Assembly (NCBI RefSeq): GCF_019048865.1
Contig: NZ_CP077604.1
Location: forward strand, 992,001 to 1,056,000
Direction of reading: 5' to 3'
Length of the DNA stretch: 64,000 nt
From: Aquihabitans sp. G128
GTDB lineage: Bacteria > Actinomycetota > Acidimicrobiia > Acidimicrobiales > Iamiaceae
The position numbers and the translations under genes were made by a program. Shown in pieces: positions 17,235-31,850 of this stretch. Under the pieces are notes generated by a model that ran no database searches, was not told the DNA's origin, and saw only the letters and a list, made by a program, of their open reading frames with translations. The stretch's first letter is position 1. Each line of letters starts with the position of its first letter.

Positions 17235-20200
17235 GGGTATCCCTCTCGTCGGAAGCGCCGGCGGTGACCGGCTCCTCGGTGCGTGCTCGCTGTTGCCCGT
17301 CGCGGTAGCGCGACAGGAGGTTGCGGACCTCGTCGGGCGAGCGCCGGGTGGCGCTCACGCCTCGTTCGGCGTCTGCTCCCGGGATGGCCCGGGCGGCGCC
17401 GCCGGGCGCCTGGCGCGGGGTGCGGCGGGCCAGGCCCGCTCCCGTCCGCGTGGGCAGAGCGGTACCGGCGTCGGGCGCTGGTCCGCTGCCGGCGTCGGTC
17501 GACGACGGGGCGTCCGGTGCGGCAGGGGTCGACGGGGCGGCGCGGCGGGCCAGGGGCGGGGCCTCGGCGCCGGAGCGGCTGAGCCCGGCGGGCGGGGCGC
17601 TGCTGCCGAACAGGCGGGGTGGGGCGCCGTCGGTGCCGGCCGGGGCCGGCTCGTCGTTGCGGCCGAAGAGCCGCGGCGGGGCGGCGTCGTCGAGGAAGAA
17701 CGGCTTGCTGGCCGCCGCGGGGGGCCTCGCTCTCGCCCGCGCCGGGCCGGGCGCTGGGCGCCCGGCTGGGCAGCGGGGGCAGGGCGGGCGGGGGCCCGTC
17801 GAGGCGGGCGCTGGCGGGCGCCTGGACGCCCGAGGCGGCGGTGGCACCGAAGGCGATGGGCTCCGGGAGGGCCTCGGGCGCGGTCGGCGCCGCGTGGGAG
17901 GCGGGCTCCGGGTCGACCGGGCCGGTCGACGGGGGCTCGGGCGTCGCGGTGGACGGCTCGACGTTGCGGGCGAACAGCGGCGTCGGGCGATCGTCGAAGG
18001 CAGGCGCCGGGCTCTCGGGCGCCGGTGCGGCCGGGGCTGCGGGCGGCGGCGTGAAGGCCATCGGGCCGCCGGCGACACCGATGGGCTCGCGAGGCGGCGG
18101 CGGCGAGGCCGTGAGCCGGCGGGTCGGGAGGCCGTTGGCGTGCTGGGCGCCTGCCTCGCTGCTGGACGGGCCCGAGAGGGCCACGACGGGCGGGGCGGCG
18201 CTCTCGCCCACCAGGGCGTCCAGGCCGGCGTCGAAGGCCGGGCCCGAGGGCACGGCCTCGGCGAAGGTGGCCGGGCTCGGCCCGGCGCTCTCGGCGCCGT
18301 ACGGCGTGAAGGCGAGGGGGGCGAGGTCGCCCGTCTGTGGCGCGCTGAGCGTCGGCTCCAGCACCGGCTTGAGCCGACCGGGCACCTCGACCAGCGAGGG
18401 GCCGACGGGCCCGGCGCCGGCGGCGAGGGCGTCGGTGACGAGCGACGGCGGGATCGAGACGACGGCGGTCACGCCGCCCGACGGCGACGGCATCATCCGC
18501 ACGGCGATGCCGTGGCGCCCGGACAGGCGTCCGACCACGATGAAGCCGAGCGACCGGGACAGGGCCAGGCCGACGAGCGGCGGCTTGGCCAGGGACTCGT
18601 TGGCGTCGAGGATCTGCTCGCTCGACATGCCGATGCCGTGGTCGGTCACCGAGATCACGTAGCCGTCGGCCTTGGTGCGGTGGCCCACGACCTCCACCCG
18701 GGTCTCCGGCGGCGAGAAGTTGGTGGCGTTCTCCATCAGCTCGGAGAGCAGGTGGGCGAGGTCGGCGGCGGCGTTCGAGGCCACGAGGATCTCGTCGAAG
18801 CTCAGCAGCTCGATGCGACCGAAGTCTTCGACCTCGGCGAGGGCGGCCCGCACGACGTTGGCCAGCGGAGCCGGCCGGCCCCGGCGCCGGGGCGGCTCGG
18901 CACCGGCCAGCACCAGGAGCGACTCGGCGTTGCGCCGCATGCGGGTGGCGAGGTGGTCGAGCTTGTAGAGGTTCTCGAGCTGGTCGGCGTCTTCCTCGCC
19001 GCGCTTCGAGCTCGTCGATGAAGTCGATCTGGCGGTCGAGCAGGGCCTGGTTGCGCCGGGCCAGGTTCACGAACATCTCGCCGATGCCCTTGCGGAGCAG
19101 GGCCGCCTGCTCGGAGGCCACCTCGCCGGCCACCCGCTGCACGTCGTTGAACGAGCGGGCCAGCCGGCCGATCTCGTCGTTGGAGCCCACCTCGATGGTC
19201 TCGAGGGCCCCGAGGTTGATGCCCAGCTCGTCGTCGGACGGGTTCCGCAGCGAGTCGACGAGGCGAGGCATCTGCTCGGTGGCCAGCCGGTCGGCGGCGT
19301 CGGTGAGCTTGTTCAGCGGGCGGGTGATGCGCCGGCCGAGGAGCACGGCGCCGGCGGCGGCCACCAGCACGGCGACGGCGGCACCGATCAGGAAGAGGTT
19401 GACGGCCTTCTCGGCGTCGGCCTGGGTGGCCTGGCTCTCGGCGATCAGGGTGTCGGCCAGGGTGGTCTCCACCCCGTGGACGTCGCCCAGCACGGTGCTG
19501 GTGGCGGCCGTGAGGGCCTTGGGGTCGTTGTCCACCTGCGCCTCGGCGCCGCCGGTCACGGCCTGGTCGCGCGCCGCCACCAGCTGGTTGCGGCTGTCGC
19601 TCGTGAGGGCGTCGCGGACCTGGCCCTTGCGCGAGGTGTCGGCGATCGAGGTGAAGATGTCGCTCTGGCTGCTCTCGGTGGCGATGGCCGTCCGGAGCAG
19701 GCCGAAGGCCTCTGCGTCGCCGAAGCTCCCGGCCTCGCCGGCGCCCACCAGGAGGGCGCCCTGCTGCGCGATGGCCGCCTTGTAGGCGGCCAGGGCGGCC
19801 CCCGTGCGCAGCTGGCTGGCCACCTGCGGGTCGGTGAGGGACTCGGCGACGGTGTCGTTGACCTCGAGGAACGTGGTCTCGAGCGACTGGTAGGTGGTGG
19901 CCACCTGGTCCCAGGAGTACCCCTGGTCGACCGCCGAGCGGATGTAGCGGAGCTTGTCGGCGCCGTCGACGGCCAGCGTCGCGGCCGAGCGGAAGCCGGC
20001 CGACGAACCGCCCGCCTCGGACTGGAGCTGCGGCAGGGACTCGCCGAGGGCGGCGTCGGTCGCCTTGCGGCTGGCCGCCACCTCGTCGGTCCAGGCATCT
20101 CGCCCGGCACCCACGAACGCCGTGCTGTAGAGGGCTTCCTTCTGCAGGGCATCGACCACGTTGCCGTTGGCCCGGGCCACCGCGACCAGGCTGGCGACCC

Positions 20201-20323
20201 GCCGCCCCTCGTCCGCCGAGTCCTGCCGCGACGCGCGCCGAGCGCGGCCAGCAGCACGATGATGACGATGGGACCCGCCACCAGCAGGATGAGCTTGTTG
20301 CGGATCTTCAGGTCGTCGAACAC
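17227..20323 (-). pseudogene. cvnA: CvnA-type NIT-domain sensor kinase, three frameshifts as given
   Basis: First conservon gene, about 1030 codons if repaired. Order: membrane helix (FDDLKIRNKLILLVAGPIV), NIT nitrate/sulfonate-sensing-like outer region, second helix, HAMP, a histidine-kinase core (RMRRNAESLLVLAG; N-box ELMENATNFSPPE; G-box TDHGIGMS) and a long Pro/Ala-rich tail ending RRSPDEVRNLLSRYRDGQQ. The frame breaks near 20227-20237 (one base short), near 19005 (one extra A/T) and at the G6 run 17719-17724 (one extra). Removing or adding these single bases restores family sequence each time, and protein similarity is retained on both sides. The GTG at 20323 has GAGGA 5 nt upstream. Probably an intact gene with sequencing errors; true decay is possible. 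Confidence 0.82.
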
Positions 20324-20515
20324 GGGCGTCCTCGCACGTGGAAGGTCGGGGAGCGAGGCAAGCCTCGGTACCTGGGACAGATCGGCCGATCGGCCGCCAC
20401 CTTGAGCGCGCCGCCGATCGGCGCCCGAGGAGTTGGGCCGTTCGGCCCACGCGCCGACGGCTACGCTCCGCCGGACCCCCCTATCGAGTGCGGGAAAGAG
20501 AAGGACAACGACCTC

Positions 20516-21150
20516 ATGAGCGACGTTTCGCAAGGCCCCGGCTGGTGGCAGGCATCTGACGGCAAGTGGTACCCGCCGGAGTCGGCGCCGCCCGCCGCCC
20601 CCACCAGCCCGCCCCCCCGCCGGTCCCCCGGCCGGCTTCGGTGGGCCCCCCCGGCCCGTCCTACGGCGCCCCGGCCGGCCCTCCCGGGTTCGGTGCCCCC
20701 GCCTACGGCGCCCCGGCGGGCCCTCCCGGGGGTCCCGGCCAGCTGGCCGAGTGGCCGCAGCGGGCCGCCTCCGGCGCCATCGACTTCGTGGCCATCGGCA
20801 TCATCGGCGCCATCGTCCAGCAGGGCAGCGTGGCGCTCGGCTCGCTCATCAGCCTGCTCGGCCTGGCGTTCGGCATCTACAACGCCTACCTGAACGGCAC
20901 CACCGGCCAGAGCGTGGGCAAGAAGATCGTCGGCACCCGGGTGGTCGGCGAGGCCACCGGCCAGCCGATCGGCGGCGGCGCCGGCATCATCCGCTGGCTC
21001 TGCCACATCATCGACGGCATCATCTGCGGCATCGGCTACCTGTTCCCGCTGTGGGACGCCAAGAAGCAGACCATCGCCGACAAGATCATGAAGACGGTGG
21101 TCATCACCGGCCAGCCGAAGCAGTCCTTCGGCGACGCGATCAAGCCCTGA
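20516..21150 (+). pseudogene. RDD-family membrane protein with WWQASD tag, frameshifted in C7
   Basis: Small membrane protein, about 212 residues after repair. It starts with the tag GPGWWQASDGKWYPPE, continues with a Pro/Gly/Ala-rich linker, and ends in an RDD-like domain: AASGAIDFVAIGIIGA helix, YNAYLNGTTGQSVGKKIVG, a second hydrophobic pair and DKIMKTVV. The reading frame breaks at a run of seven C (20612-20618); one more C joins the tag frame to the RDD frame exactly. ATG at 20516 follows a purine-rich stretch (GGGAAAGAGAAGGA). A TACGCT hexamer at 20462-20467 is a likely -10. RDD proteins are poorly characterised membrane proteins. Confidence 0.8.
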
Positions 21151-21301
21151 TCGAACCCTGAGGGCCGGCCCCGCGCCGGTCCCCGCCACGAGGCCCCGGG
21201 CGATCCCCGGGGCCTCGGCGCCCGGGCGCCGGCGGGCGCCCGGGAGCCCACCGGCTACGTTGCGTCGAACCCGAACGCCCGAGATGTGGGAGCGACCACC
21301 G

Positions 21302-21991
21302 ATGAGCGACTTCTCCCAAGGCCCCGGCTGGTGGCAGGCCTCGGACCTCAAGTGGTACCCGCCCACCGAGGTGCCCGGCCCCGAGCCGGAGGCCACGACG
21401 CCGGCCACCCCCGACTGGGGCGCACCGGCCGGCACCACGCCGTGGGGGACCGACGTCTCCTCGTCGGGCCCGAGCGACTGGGGCTCGGCGCCCGCTGCGG
21501 CCGATCCGGGCGCCGCGGCCAGCCCTCCCCCGCTGCCCGGCTCGTACCCGCTGCCCGGCTCGTACCCGCCGCCCGGTGCCGGCACGCCGCCCACCGCTTA
21601 CGGACCGCCCGCCCCGGGGGCGCCCGCTCCGGGCTGGCCGGCCGCCCCGAGCTACGGCGGCCCCACGGCCGGACCCGGATTCGGCGGGGTGCCGGGCTAC
21701 CAGGCCTACGGCGCCTACCCCGCCGGCTACGGCAGCGGGAAGCCGTCCGTGCAGGGCCTGGCCACCGCCTCGCTCGTCCTCGGCATCATGGCCATCCTGT
21801 TCTTCTGGTGCTGGATCCTGGGCATCCCCCTGGCCGTCATCGGCCTCCCGCTGGGGTTGGTGGCCCGAAGCCGCATCGCCAAGGGTGAGGCCGATCCCGG
21901 AGCCAACGGGCTGGCCCTCGCCGGGGTCATCTGCTCGGGGCTGGCCTTGCTCGGCGGCATCGCCGTGGGCGTGCTGATCTTCGCCAGCTGA
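21302..21991 (+). CDS. WWQASD-tagged DUF4190-like membrane protein
   Basis: Protein of 229 residues. The first 20 residues repeat the tag of the upstream gene (GPGWWQASDLKWYPP). Residues 30-135 are a low-complexity linker rich in Pro, Gly, Ala and Tyr. The C-terminal 80 residues hold two hydrophobic segments separated by LVARSRIAKGEADPGANG, which is the DUF4190 pattern of small actinobacterial membrane proteins. Function unknown; the tag presumably faces the cytoplasm and could be a protein-binding module. A TACGTT hexamer at 21256-21261 and a GTGGGAGC stretch precede the start, so this mRNA has a leader. The gene is coupled to DUF2752 downstream. Confidence 0.8.
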   Translation: MSDFSQGPGWWQASDLKWYPPTEVPGPEPEATTPATPDWGAPAGTTPWGTDVSSSGPSDWGSAPAAADPGAAASPPPLPGSYPLPGSYPPPGAGTPPTAYGPPAPGAPAPGWPAAPSYGGPTAGPGFGGVPGYQAYGAYPAGYGSGKPSVQGLATASLVLGIMAILFFWCWILGIPLAVIGLPLGLVARSRIAKGEADPGANGLALAGVICSGLALLGGIAVGVLIFAS

Positions 21992-22440
21992 TGGCCGTCG
22001 CCCTGCCGCCGTCCCGGCTGGAGCTCCGCGGCGCGGAGGTCGAGCGCGTGCCGCCCGTCGCGGCGCGCGGGTCGGTCCCGGGGTGGGTGGCGGTGGGCGT
22101 CGCCGGCGCCGGCACGGTGCTGCTGGCCGGCCGGGCCCTGGGCCTCCACCCTGGTCCGTGCCTGCTGCGTGCCCACGCCGGCCTCGCCTGCCCGGCCTGC
22201 GGGCTCACCCGGCTCAGCCTCGCCCTCGGCCGAGGCGACCTCGTGGGTGCCGTCGGTCGCGACCTCCCCGGGGTCACCCTCCTCGCGCTGCTCGCCGTGG
22301 CGGCCGGCGCCCAGCTGGCCGCGACCTCGGGCCGGCCGCCGGTCCGGTGGCTCGCCAGCCCGTGGCTGGCCCCGGCGCTCGTCGCCCTGCTCCTGGCCCA
22401 CTGGGCCGTGACGGTGGCCTTCGGCGGCTTCGCTCCCTGA
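21991..22440 (+). CDS. DUF2752 membrane protein
   Basis: Protein of 149 residues in the DUF2752 family: three hydrophobic segments and the family signature CPACGLTR preceded by a Cys-bearing CLLRAHAG segment. The function of the family is unknown; the conserved Cys pair suggests metal or disulfide chemistry at the membrane. The ATG overlaps the previous stop by one base (TGATG), so it is co-translated with the tagged DUF4190-like protein. Confidence 0.82.
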   Translation: MAVALPPSRLELRGAEVERVPPVAARGSVPGWVAVGVAGAGTVLLAGRALGLHPGPCLLRAHAGLACPACGLTRLSLALGRGDLVGAVGRDLPGVTLLALLAVAAGAQLAATSGRPPVRWLASPWLAPALVALLLAHWAVTVAFGGFAP

Positions 22441-22460
22441 CCGGGGGGCGCGCAGGCTCA

Positions 22461-22484
22461 CCGACCGACGCCGTTGTCGGTCGG
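22461..22484. terminator. bidirectional hairpin between convergent genes
   Basis: A perfect 9-bp inverted repeat (CCGACCGAC and GTCGGTCGG) with a 6-nt loop lies between the DUF2752 stop and the gltD stop. No T-run follows, which is usual for GC-rich actinobacteria. Confidence 0.5.
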
Positions 22485-22504
22485 CGAGGCCCGCAGCCGC
22501 CGCG

Positions 22505-23956
22505 CTAGCGCAGCGGTGCGGCGGTGGGCTCCAGCGGAGCCGGGAGCAGGGTGTGGCCCATGAGGTCACGGTCGACCGCGGCGGCGCAGGAGCGGCCCTC
22601 GGCGATCGCCCACACGATGAGGCTCTGCCCCCGGCCCATGTCGCCCGCCACGTAGACGCCCGGGACGTTGGTGCTCCACTCGCGGTTGCGGGCCACGTTG
22701 GACCGCCCGTCGAGCTCGACGCCGAACTGCTCGGTGATCCACGCCGACTCGGGACCGGTGAAGCCCATGGCCAGGAAGACGTAGTCGGCCTCGATCTCGG
22801 ACTCGGAGCCCTCGACCTTCTCGAAGCGGCCGTCGACCATCTCGACCTCGTGGACCGCCAGGGCGCGGACGCGCCCCTGGCCGTCGTCGATGAAGCGCTC
22901 GGTGTTGACCGAGAACACCCGCTCGCCGCCCTCTTCGTGGGCCGAGGCCGTGCGGTAGACCAGCGGCCAGGTGGGCCACGGGGTGGTGTCGGGGCGGTGC
23001 TCCGGAGGCTTGGGCATGATCTCGAACTGGCGGATCTCCGAGGCGCCCTGCCGGTGGGCGGTGCCCAGGCAGTCGGCTCCGGTGTCGCCGCCGCCGATGA
23101 TCACCACCTTCTTGCCGTGCACGTCGATCGGCGAGTGGGTGAGGTCGCCCTCCTGCACCCGGTTGGCGAACGGCAGGTACTCCATGGCCTGGTGGATCCC
23201 GCCGAGCTCGCGCCCGGGGATGGGCAGGTCTCGCGCCGCGGTGGCCCCACCGGCGAGCACCACGGCGTCGTAGTCGGCCTTGAGCTGGTCGCCGGTGACG
23301 TCGACCCCGACGTTCACGCCGGTGCGCAGCTCGGTGCCCTCGGCCTGCATCTGCTCGAGGCGCCGGTCGAGCTGGCGCTTCTCCATCTTGAACTCGGGGA
23401 TGCCGTAGCGCAGCAGGCCACCGATGCGGTCGGCCCGCTCGAAGACCACGACGTCGTGGCCGGCGCGGGTGAGCTGCTGGGCGGCGGCCAGCCCGGCCGG
23501 GCCGGAGCCGACGACGGCGACCCGCTTGCCCGTCTTGCGCTCGGCCATGACCGGCTTCACCCAGCCCTCGTCCCAGGCGCGGTCGATGATCGAGACCTCG
23601 ACCTGCTTGATGGTGACCGGGTCCTGGTTGATGCCCAGCACGCAGGCGGCCTCGCAGGGCGCGGGGCACAGCCGGCCGGTGAACTCCGGGAAGTTGTTGG
23701 TGGCGTGGAGCCGCTCGATGGCCTCCTGCCAGCGGTCCCGGAACACGAGGTCGTTCCAGTCCGGGATGAGGTTGCCCAGCGGGCAGCCGTTGTTGCAGAA
23801 CGGGATGCCGCAGTCCATGCAGCGGCTGGCCTGGGTCTCGAGCCGCCCCTCGGCGAAGGGCTCGTAGACCTCCTTCCAGTCCTTGAGGCGGACCGGGACC
23901 GGCCGCCGCGCCGGCAGCTCGCGCCCGTGCTTGAGGAACCCCTGGATGTCTCCCAC
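22505..23956 (-). CDS. gltD: glutamate synthase small subunit
   Basis: Beta subunit of NADPH-dependent glutamate synthase, 483 residues. It passes electrons from NADPH through FAD and iron-sulfur clusters to the large subunit. The N-terminus has the cluster-binding cysteines C46, C49, C54 and C58 (CMDCGIPFCNNGC) and a second set in LCPAPCEAACV; the FAD site is VAVVGSGPAGLAAAQQL and the NADPH site VVIIGGGDTGADC. The GTG at 23956 begins GDIQGFLKHGRE, the normal start of GltD. It lies 11 bp downstream of gltB in one operon. Confidence 0.96.
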   Translation of the reverse strand: MGDIQGFLKHGRELPARRPVPVRLKDWKEVYEPFAEGRLETQASRCMDCGIPFCNNGCPLGNLIPDWNDLVFRDRWQEAIERLHATNNFPEFTGRLCPAPCEAACVLGINQDPVTIKQVEVSIIDRAWDEGWVKPVMAERKTGKRVAVVGSGPAGLAAAQQLTRAGHDVVVFERADRIGGLLRYGIPEFKMEKRQLDRRLEQMQAEGTELRTGVNVGVDVTGDQLKADYDAVVLAGGATAARDLPIPGRELGGIHQAMEYLPFANRVQEGDLTHSPIDVHGKKVVIIGGGDTGADCLGTAHRQGASEIRQFEIMPKPPEHRPDTTPWPTWPLVYRTASAHEEGGERVFSVNTERFIDDGQGRVRALAVHEVEMVDGRFEKVEGSESEIEADYVFLAMGFTGPESAWITEQFGVELDGRSNVARNREWSTNVPGVYVAGDMGRGQSLIVWAIAEGRSCAAAVDRDLMGHTLLPAPLEPTAAPLR

Positions 23957-23967
23957 GTCTTCCTCTC

Positions 23968-28509
<4,542 letters not shown>

Positions 28510-28709
28510 CGGCGTCGGTTCCTCCAACGGGTGGGACGGGGGAACTGGGATTGGGGACGCCGTTGGCCCGTATCGCAGGTCGGACGATCGTACCCGAGGA
28601 ACCCGATCTGCCACGAACCGGTTCGGGCCCCGGGCGGACAGGTGCCCGACAGGTCCCCGAGACCGAGCCGACGCCGGGAGGAGCTCCACCGGGGCGCTCC
28701 GGAGCGCCG

Positions 28710-28715
28710 TAGCCT
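28710..28715 (+). promoter_or_regulatory. -10 hexamer TAGCCT, leaderless promoter
   Basis: TAGCCT ends 7 nt before the GTG at 28723, with no Shine-Dalgarno, in the divergent gap shared with gltB. Confidence 0.5.
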
Positions 28716-28722
28716 CGCCCTC

Positions 28723-30018
28723 GTGCACCCCGTCGACGACCTGCTCGCCTTCGTCTCCGCCGCGCCGTCGCCGTACCACGCGGTCGAGGAGGCCTCGCGG
28801 CGCCTGGTGGCCGCCGGCTTCACCGAGCTCGACCTGGCCGGACCGTGGGACGACCCCACCGATCGAGGCTTCGTGGTGCGCGGCGGCGCCCTCGTGGCGT
28901 GGGCCGTGCCCGCCTACGCACCGGCATGGGCCCCCTTCCGCATCGTCGGCGCCCACACCGATTCGCCCAACCTCCGGGTGAAGCCCCGGCCCGACACGGG
29001 GGCGGCGGGCTGGCGGCAGGTGGCCGTCGAGGTCTACGGCGGTGCCCTCTGGAACTCGTGGCTCGACCGGGACCTCGGGCTCTCGGGGCGGGTGGCCGTC
29101 AGCGGCCGGCCCGACCCGCTGCTGGTCCGGGTGGACCGACCGCTCCTGCGGATCCCGCAGCTGGCCATCCACCTCGACCGCGACGTCAACGGCGGCGGGC
29201 TCAAGCTCAACCCCCAGCAGCACCTCACCCCGGTCTGGGGCGTCGGGCCGGTGCGGGAGGGCGACTTCGTCGACTTCCTGGTCGACGAGCTGCCCGACGG
29301 CGTCGACGCCGCCGACATCACCGGCTGGGACCTCATGGTCCACGACCTCACCCGACCCGCCCGCCTCGGGCTCCACGAGGAGCTGGTGGCGTCGGCCCGG
29401 CTCGACAACCTGTGCTCGTGCTGGGCCGGCATCGAAGCGCTGGTCCAGGCCAGCTCCGCCGACGGGTTCGACGAGGGCGCCGATCGGGCGGCGGTCCAGG
29501 TGGTCTGCCTGTTCGACCACGAGGAGGTCGGGTCCACGTCGTCGACGGGCGCCGACGGCGCCCTGCTCGCCCAGGTCCTGGAGCGCTCGGTGCTCAGCCG
29601 GTCCGGTGACCGCGACGACCTGATCCGCGCCCTCGCCGGCTCGCTGTGCGCCTCGGCCGACATGGCCCACGCCACCCACCCCAACTACGCCGAGCGCCAC
29701 GAGCCGGGCCACCACGTGGCCATCGACGGCGGGCCCGTCATCAAGGTCAACGCCAACCAGCGCTACGCCACCGACGGCGTCACCGCGGCGGCCATGGTCG
29801 ACGCCTGCGAGCGCGCCGATGTCCCCCACCAGGTCTTCGTGGGCCGCAACGACGTGCCCTGCGGATCCACCATCGGTCCGCTCACCGCCGCCCGCCTCGG
29901 GATCGCCACGGTCGACGTCGGGGTGGCCCAGCTGTCCATGCACTCGGCTCGCGAGCTCTGCGGGGCCGAGGACCCGCCCCGCCTGGCCGCCGCCCTCGCC
30001 TCGTTCCTGGCCCCGTGA
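28723..30018 (+). CDS. apeB: M18 family aminopeptidase
   Basis: Cytoplasmic dinuclear zinc aminopeptidase of 431 residues, the normal length for M18 (aspartyl aminopeptidase-like), removing N-terminal residues from peptides. Metal and catalytic motifs are all present: [13 protein letters not shown], the DHEEVGS pair of glutamates, and the final His in [22 protein letters not shown] is also typical. The GTG at 28723 is selected because a TAGCCT -10 is 7 nt upstream and the protein then begins [18 protein letters not shown], the family N-terminus. The J-domain gene follows 22 bp downstream. Confidence 0.93.
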   Translation: MHPVDDLLAFVSAAPSPYHAVEEASRRLVAAGFTELDLAGPWDDPTDRGFVVRGGALVAWAVPAYAPAWAPFRIVGAHTDSPNLRVKPRPDTGAAGWRQVAVEVYGGALWNSWLDRDLGLSGRVAVSGRPDPLLVRVDRPLLRIPQLAIHLDRDVNGGGLKLNPQQHLTPVWGVGPVREGDFVDFLVDELPDGVDAADITGWDLMVHDLTRPARLGLHEELVASARLDNLCSCWAGIEALVQASSADGFDEGADRAAVQVVCLFDHEEVGSTSSTGADGALLAQVLERSVLSRSGDRDDLIRALAGSLCASADMAHATHPNYAERHEPGHHVAIDGGPVIKVNANQRYATDGVTAAAMVDACERADVPHQVFVGRNDVPCGSTIGPLTAARLGIATVDVGVAQLSMHSARELCGAEDPPRLAAALASFLAP

Positions 30019-30040
30019 GCCGCCAGCGTCGGATGGCCCG

Positions 30041-30691
30041 GTGAACCGGGTGGAGGCGTCCCGCGTGCTCGGCGTCGAGCTGGGGGCGCCGTGGGGCGAG
30101 GTCCGCCAGGCCTACCTCGAGCGCATCCGCGCCCACCACCCGGACCACGCCGGCAGCTCCGGCACCGACGAGTCGGTGCGCATCATCGAGGCCTACGCCT
30201 TCCTCGAGGCCCGCAAGGCCGACGCGCCCACCGCCCGGCCCGACCCTGCGGCGGCGGCCACCGCCCGGGCCCAGGCCCGGGCCCGGTCGCACGTGGCCGA
30301 CCCCGAGCCGGTCGCGCCGCCGGTCGAGCGTCCCCGCTGGTCGTCGCGCTGGGTGGCGCCGGAGGGCCCGGTCCCCCGCTTCGCCCGCCTCGACGCCGAC
30401 ACCATCGCCTTCGCCGCGCCGGCCGACGAGGCCTTCCGCTGGCTCATCGACGTCGCCCACGACATCGGCGAGATCACCTACCTCGACCGGTCGGTGCCCA
30501 TCCTCGAGGTGCTGTGCCGCTTCGTGGGCGAGCCCGCCACGTCGCTCGTCATCACGCTGCAGGGCCGCCAGGACGGGACCGAGGCGTTCTGCACCGCCGA
30601 GTCCATCGAGGCCCGTCCCGCGCCGCCCACCGAAGCGGTGGTCGACCTGCTCGAGGCCGCCCTCACCGACCGGGCCGAGCGCGAGGCGTGA
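30041..30691 (+). CDS. J-domain protein with C-terminal unknown domain
   Basis: Protein of 216 residues. Residues 1-55 form a J-domain ([20 protein letters not shown], with the essential HPD in AHHPDH), which should stimulate a DnaK ATPase. An Ala/Arg-rich linker follows to about residue 100. The C-terminal half ([20 protein letters not shown] onward) is a compact alpha/beta stretch not recognised; it lacks the zinc-finger and substrate domains of DnaJ, so this is a type III J-protein. The GTG at 30041 is chosen because the J-domain starts right after it. It probably shares the M18 transcript. Confidence 0.8.
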   Translation: MNRVEASRVLGVELGAPWGEVRQAYLERIRAHHPDHAGSSGTDESVRIIEAYAFLEARKADAPTARPDPAAAATARAQARARSHVADPEPVAPPVERPRWSSRWVAPEGPVPRFARLDADTIAFAAPADEAFRWLIDVAHDIGEITYLDRSVPILEVLCRFVGEPATSLVITLQGRQDGTEAFCTAESIEARPAPPTEAVVDLLEAALTDRAEREA

Positions 30692-30720
30692 GCCCCGACG
30701 GCCAGGCGGCCGGGGCGCGC

Positions 30721-30751
30721 GACGGCCCCGGACCAGAGGTCCGGGGCCGTC
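30721..30751. terminator. strong bidirectional terminator hairpin
   Basis: Perfect 14-bp stem (GACGGCCCCGGACC and its complement) with a 3-nt AGA loop, between the convergent J-domain gene and the secreted-protein gene. It would form in RNA of either direction. Confidence 0.75.
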
Positions 30752-30776
30752 GCCCGACAGGGCACCCGCTCGGGGG

Positions 30777-31736
30777 CTACCGGTTGTAGTAGCCGGCGGT
30801 GTGGACGGTCAGGGCGATGTCCTCGACCACGCTGACCTTGAGGTCACCGGCATCGAGCCGATCGATGAACGGCCGGGCGGCGGCGGCGCTCGGCGACCGG
30901 CCGGTGAGGGTCTGGAAGGCGGCGGTCACGGTGTCGCTGTTCGTGGCCGGGGCCTGGGGCTTGTGCTGCAGGGCGGCCAGCAGGTTCTTGGCCTTCACGT
31001 TGAGGACCTCTCGGGCATCCGCCTTCACCTTCAGCGCCGCGGCCTCGGCCCCGTGGATGCCCATGCGGTCGATCTGCGGCAGGGCGTTGGGGTCGACGGT
31101 CATCGAGACGGCACCGACCGGCTCGGTGGTCGCACCCAGGTTGCGGAGGGCCTTGACGTTGGCAGCCGCAGACGTCCGGCGAGCCACGCCGACCTTGCGC
31201 CGGGGTGCGGCCTTGCGGGCCTTGGCCACGGCCGATCGGGTCGGCTTGAGCGCCGCACTGGCGGTGGCCGTGCGGAGGCTGCTGGTGCTGCGGAGCGCCC
31301 GGGCCTCGGTGGGAGCGGCGGCGACCGTGTAGGCGAAGGTCGGCGAGAGGTACAGGACCGCCGGCTCGGACTCGCCGTCGAGGGGGCCCTCGGCGCAGTA
31401 CCAGTTGAGCTCCAGCTGCTTGTCGGTGTCGTTCAGGCCGATCTGGGCGTCGAGGTGCAGGGAGCCGCCGGCCCCGGTGATCGACTCGAACTGCTCACCC
31501 TGGCCCCCGTCGAGCCAGGTGAGGAAGTAGCCGATGTAGGCAGGGTCACCGGCGTCGGTGACGCACCCCTCGATGTCGATGGAGATGGCCTGGTTGTAGA
31601 CGCCGACGCCGCCGTCGACGACGGGGCTGCCGTTCGAGGTCACGCTGATGATCGGATCGGCCGAGGCGGTGCCCGGGGCGAGGACGGCAGCACCGCCGAG
31701 GGCGAGTGCGGTGGCAAGGACGGAGATGCGCTTCAT
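30777..31736 (-). CDS. secreted Lys/Ala-rich protein of unknown function
   Basis: Exported protein of 319 residues. A clear signal peptide (MKRISVLATALALGG, cleavage near ASA-DP about residue 27) is followed by a roughly 110-residue domain with a Cys pair (EGCVTDAG, NWYCAEG) that looks like a small beta domain. A basic, Ala/Lys/Arg-rich stretch (residues about 150-200) comes next. The last 60 residues, AFQTLTGRSPSAAAARPFI, faintly recall half a DUF4214 repeat, which is often tied to surface or matrix proteins. I do not recognise the whole protein. GGGAGGAA sits 7 nt before the ATG. Confidence 0.75.
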   Translation of the reverse strand: MKRISVLATALALGGAAVLAPGTASADPIISVTSNGSPVVDGGVGVYNQAISIDIEGCVTDAGDPAYIGYFLTWLDGGQGEQFESITGAGGSLHLDAQIGLNDTDKQLELNWYCAEGPLDGESEPAVLYLSPTFAYTVAAAPTEARALRSTSSLRTATASAALKPTRSAVAKARKAAPRRKVGVARRTSAAANVKALRNLGATTEPVGAVSMTVDPNALPQIDRMGIHGAEAAALKVKADAREVLNVKAKNLLAALQHKPQAPATNSDTVTAAFQTLTGRSPSAAAARPFIDRLDAGDLKVSVVEDIALTVHTAGYYNR

Positions 31737-31796
31737 GGTGGGTTCCTCCCGTGGTGCCCAGGTGGCTGAGCGTCGTCGGTTCTGACGACTGCCCAG

Positions 31797-31827
31797 ACCA
31801 TGCGCCTCGGACCATGACCGAACCATG
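31797..31827. repeat. three ACCATG direct repeats upstream of the secreted-protein gene
   Basis: ACCATG occurs at 31797, 31811 and 31822 in the gap upstream of the gene starting at 31736 (minus). The last two are 11 bp apart, one helical turn, as expected for a direct-repeat activator or response-regulator site. Weak evidence. Confidence 0.3.
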
Positions 31828-31850
31828 AACGAGGGCGGGGCCCTCGGGAT

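Noticed and set aside
17719..20618. Programmed ribosomal frameshifting in cvnA and the RDD gene
   Set aside because: Breaks occur at unrelated sequences with different directions in one gene and lack a slippery-site plus stem arrangement; sequencing error is simpler.
28510..28722. Riboswitch or amino-acid-sensing leader before gltB
   Set aside because: No conserved core or terminator/anti-terminator pair was seen in the 213-bp gap; only a possible -10 hexamer.
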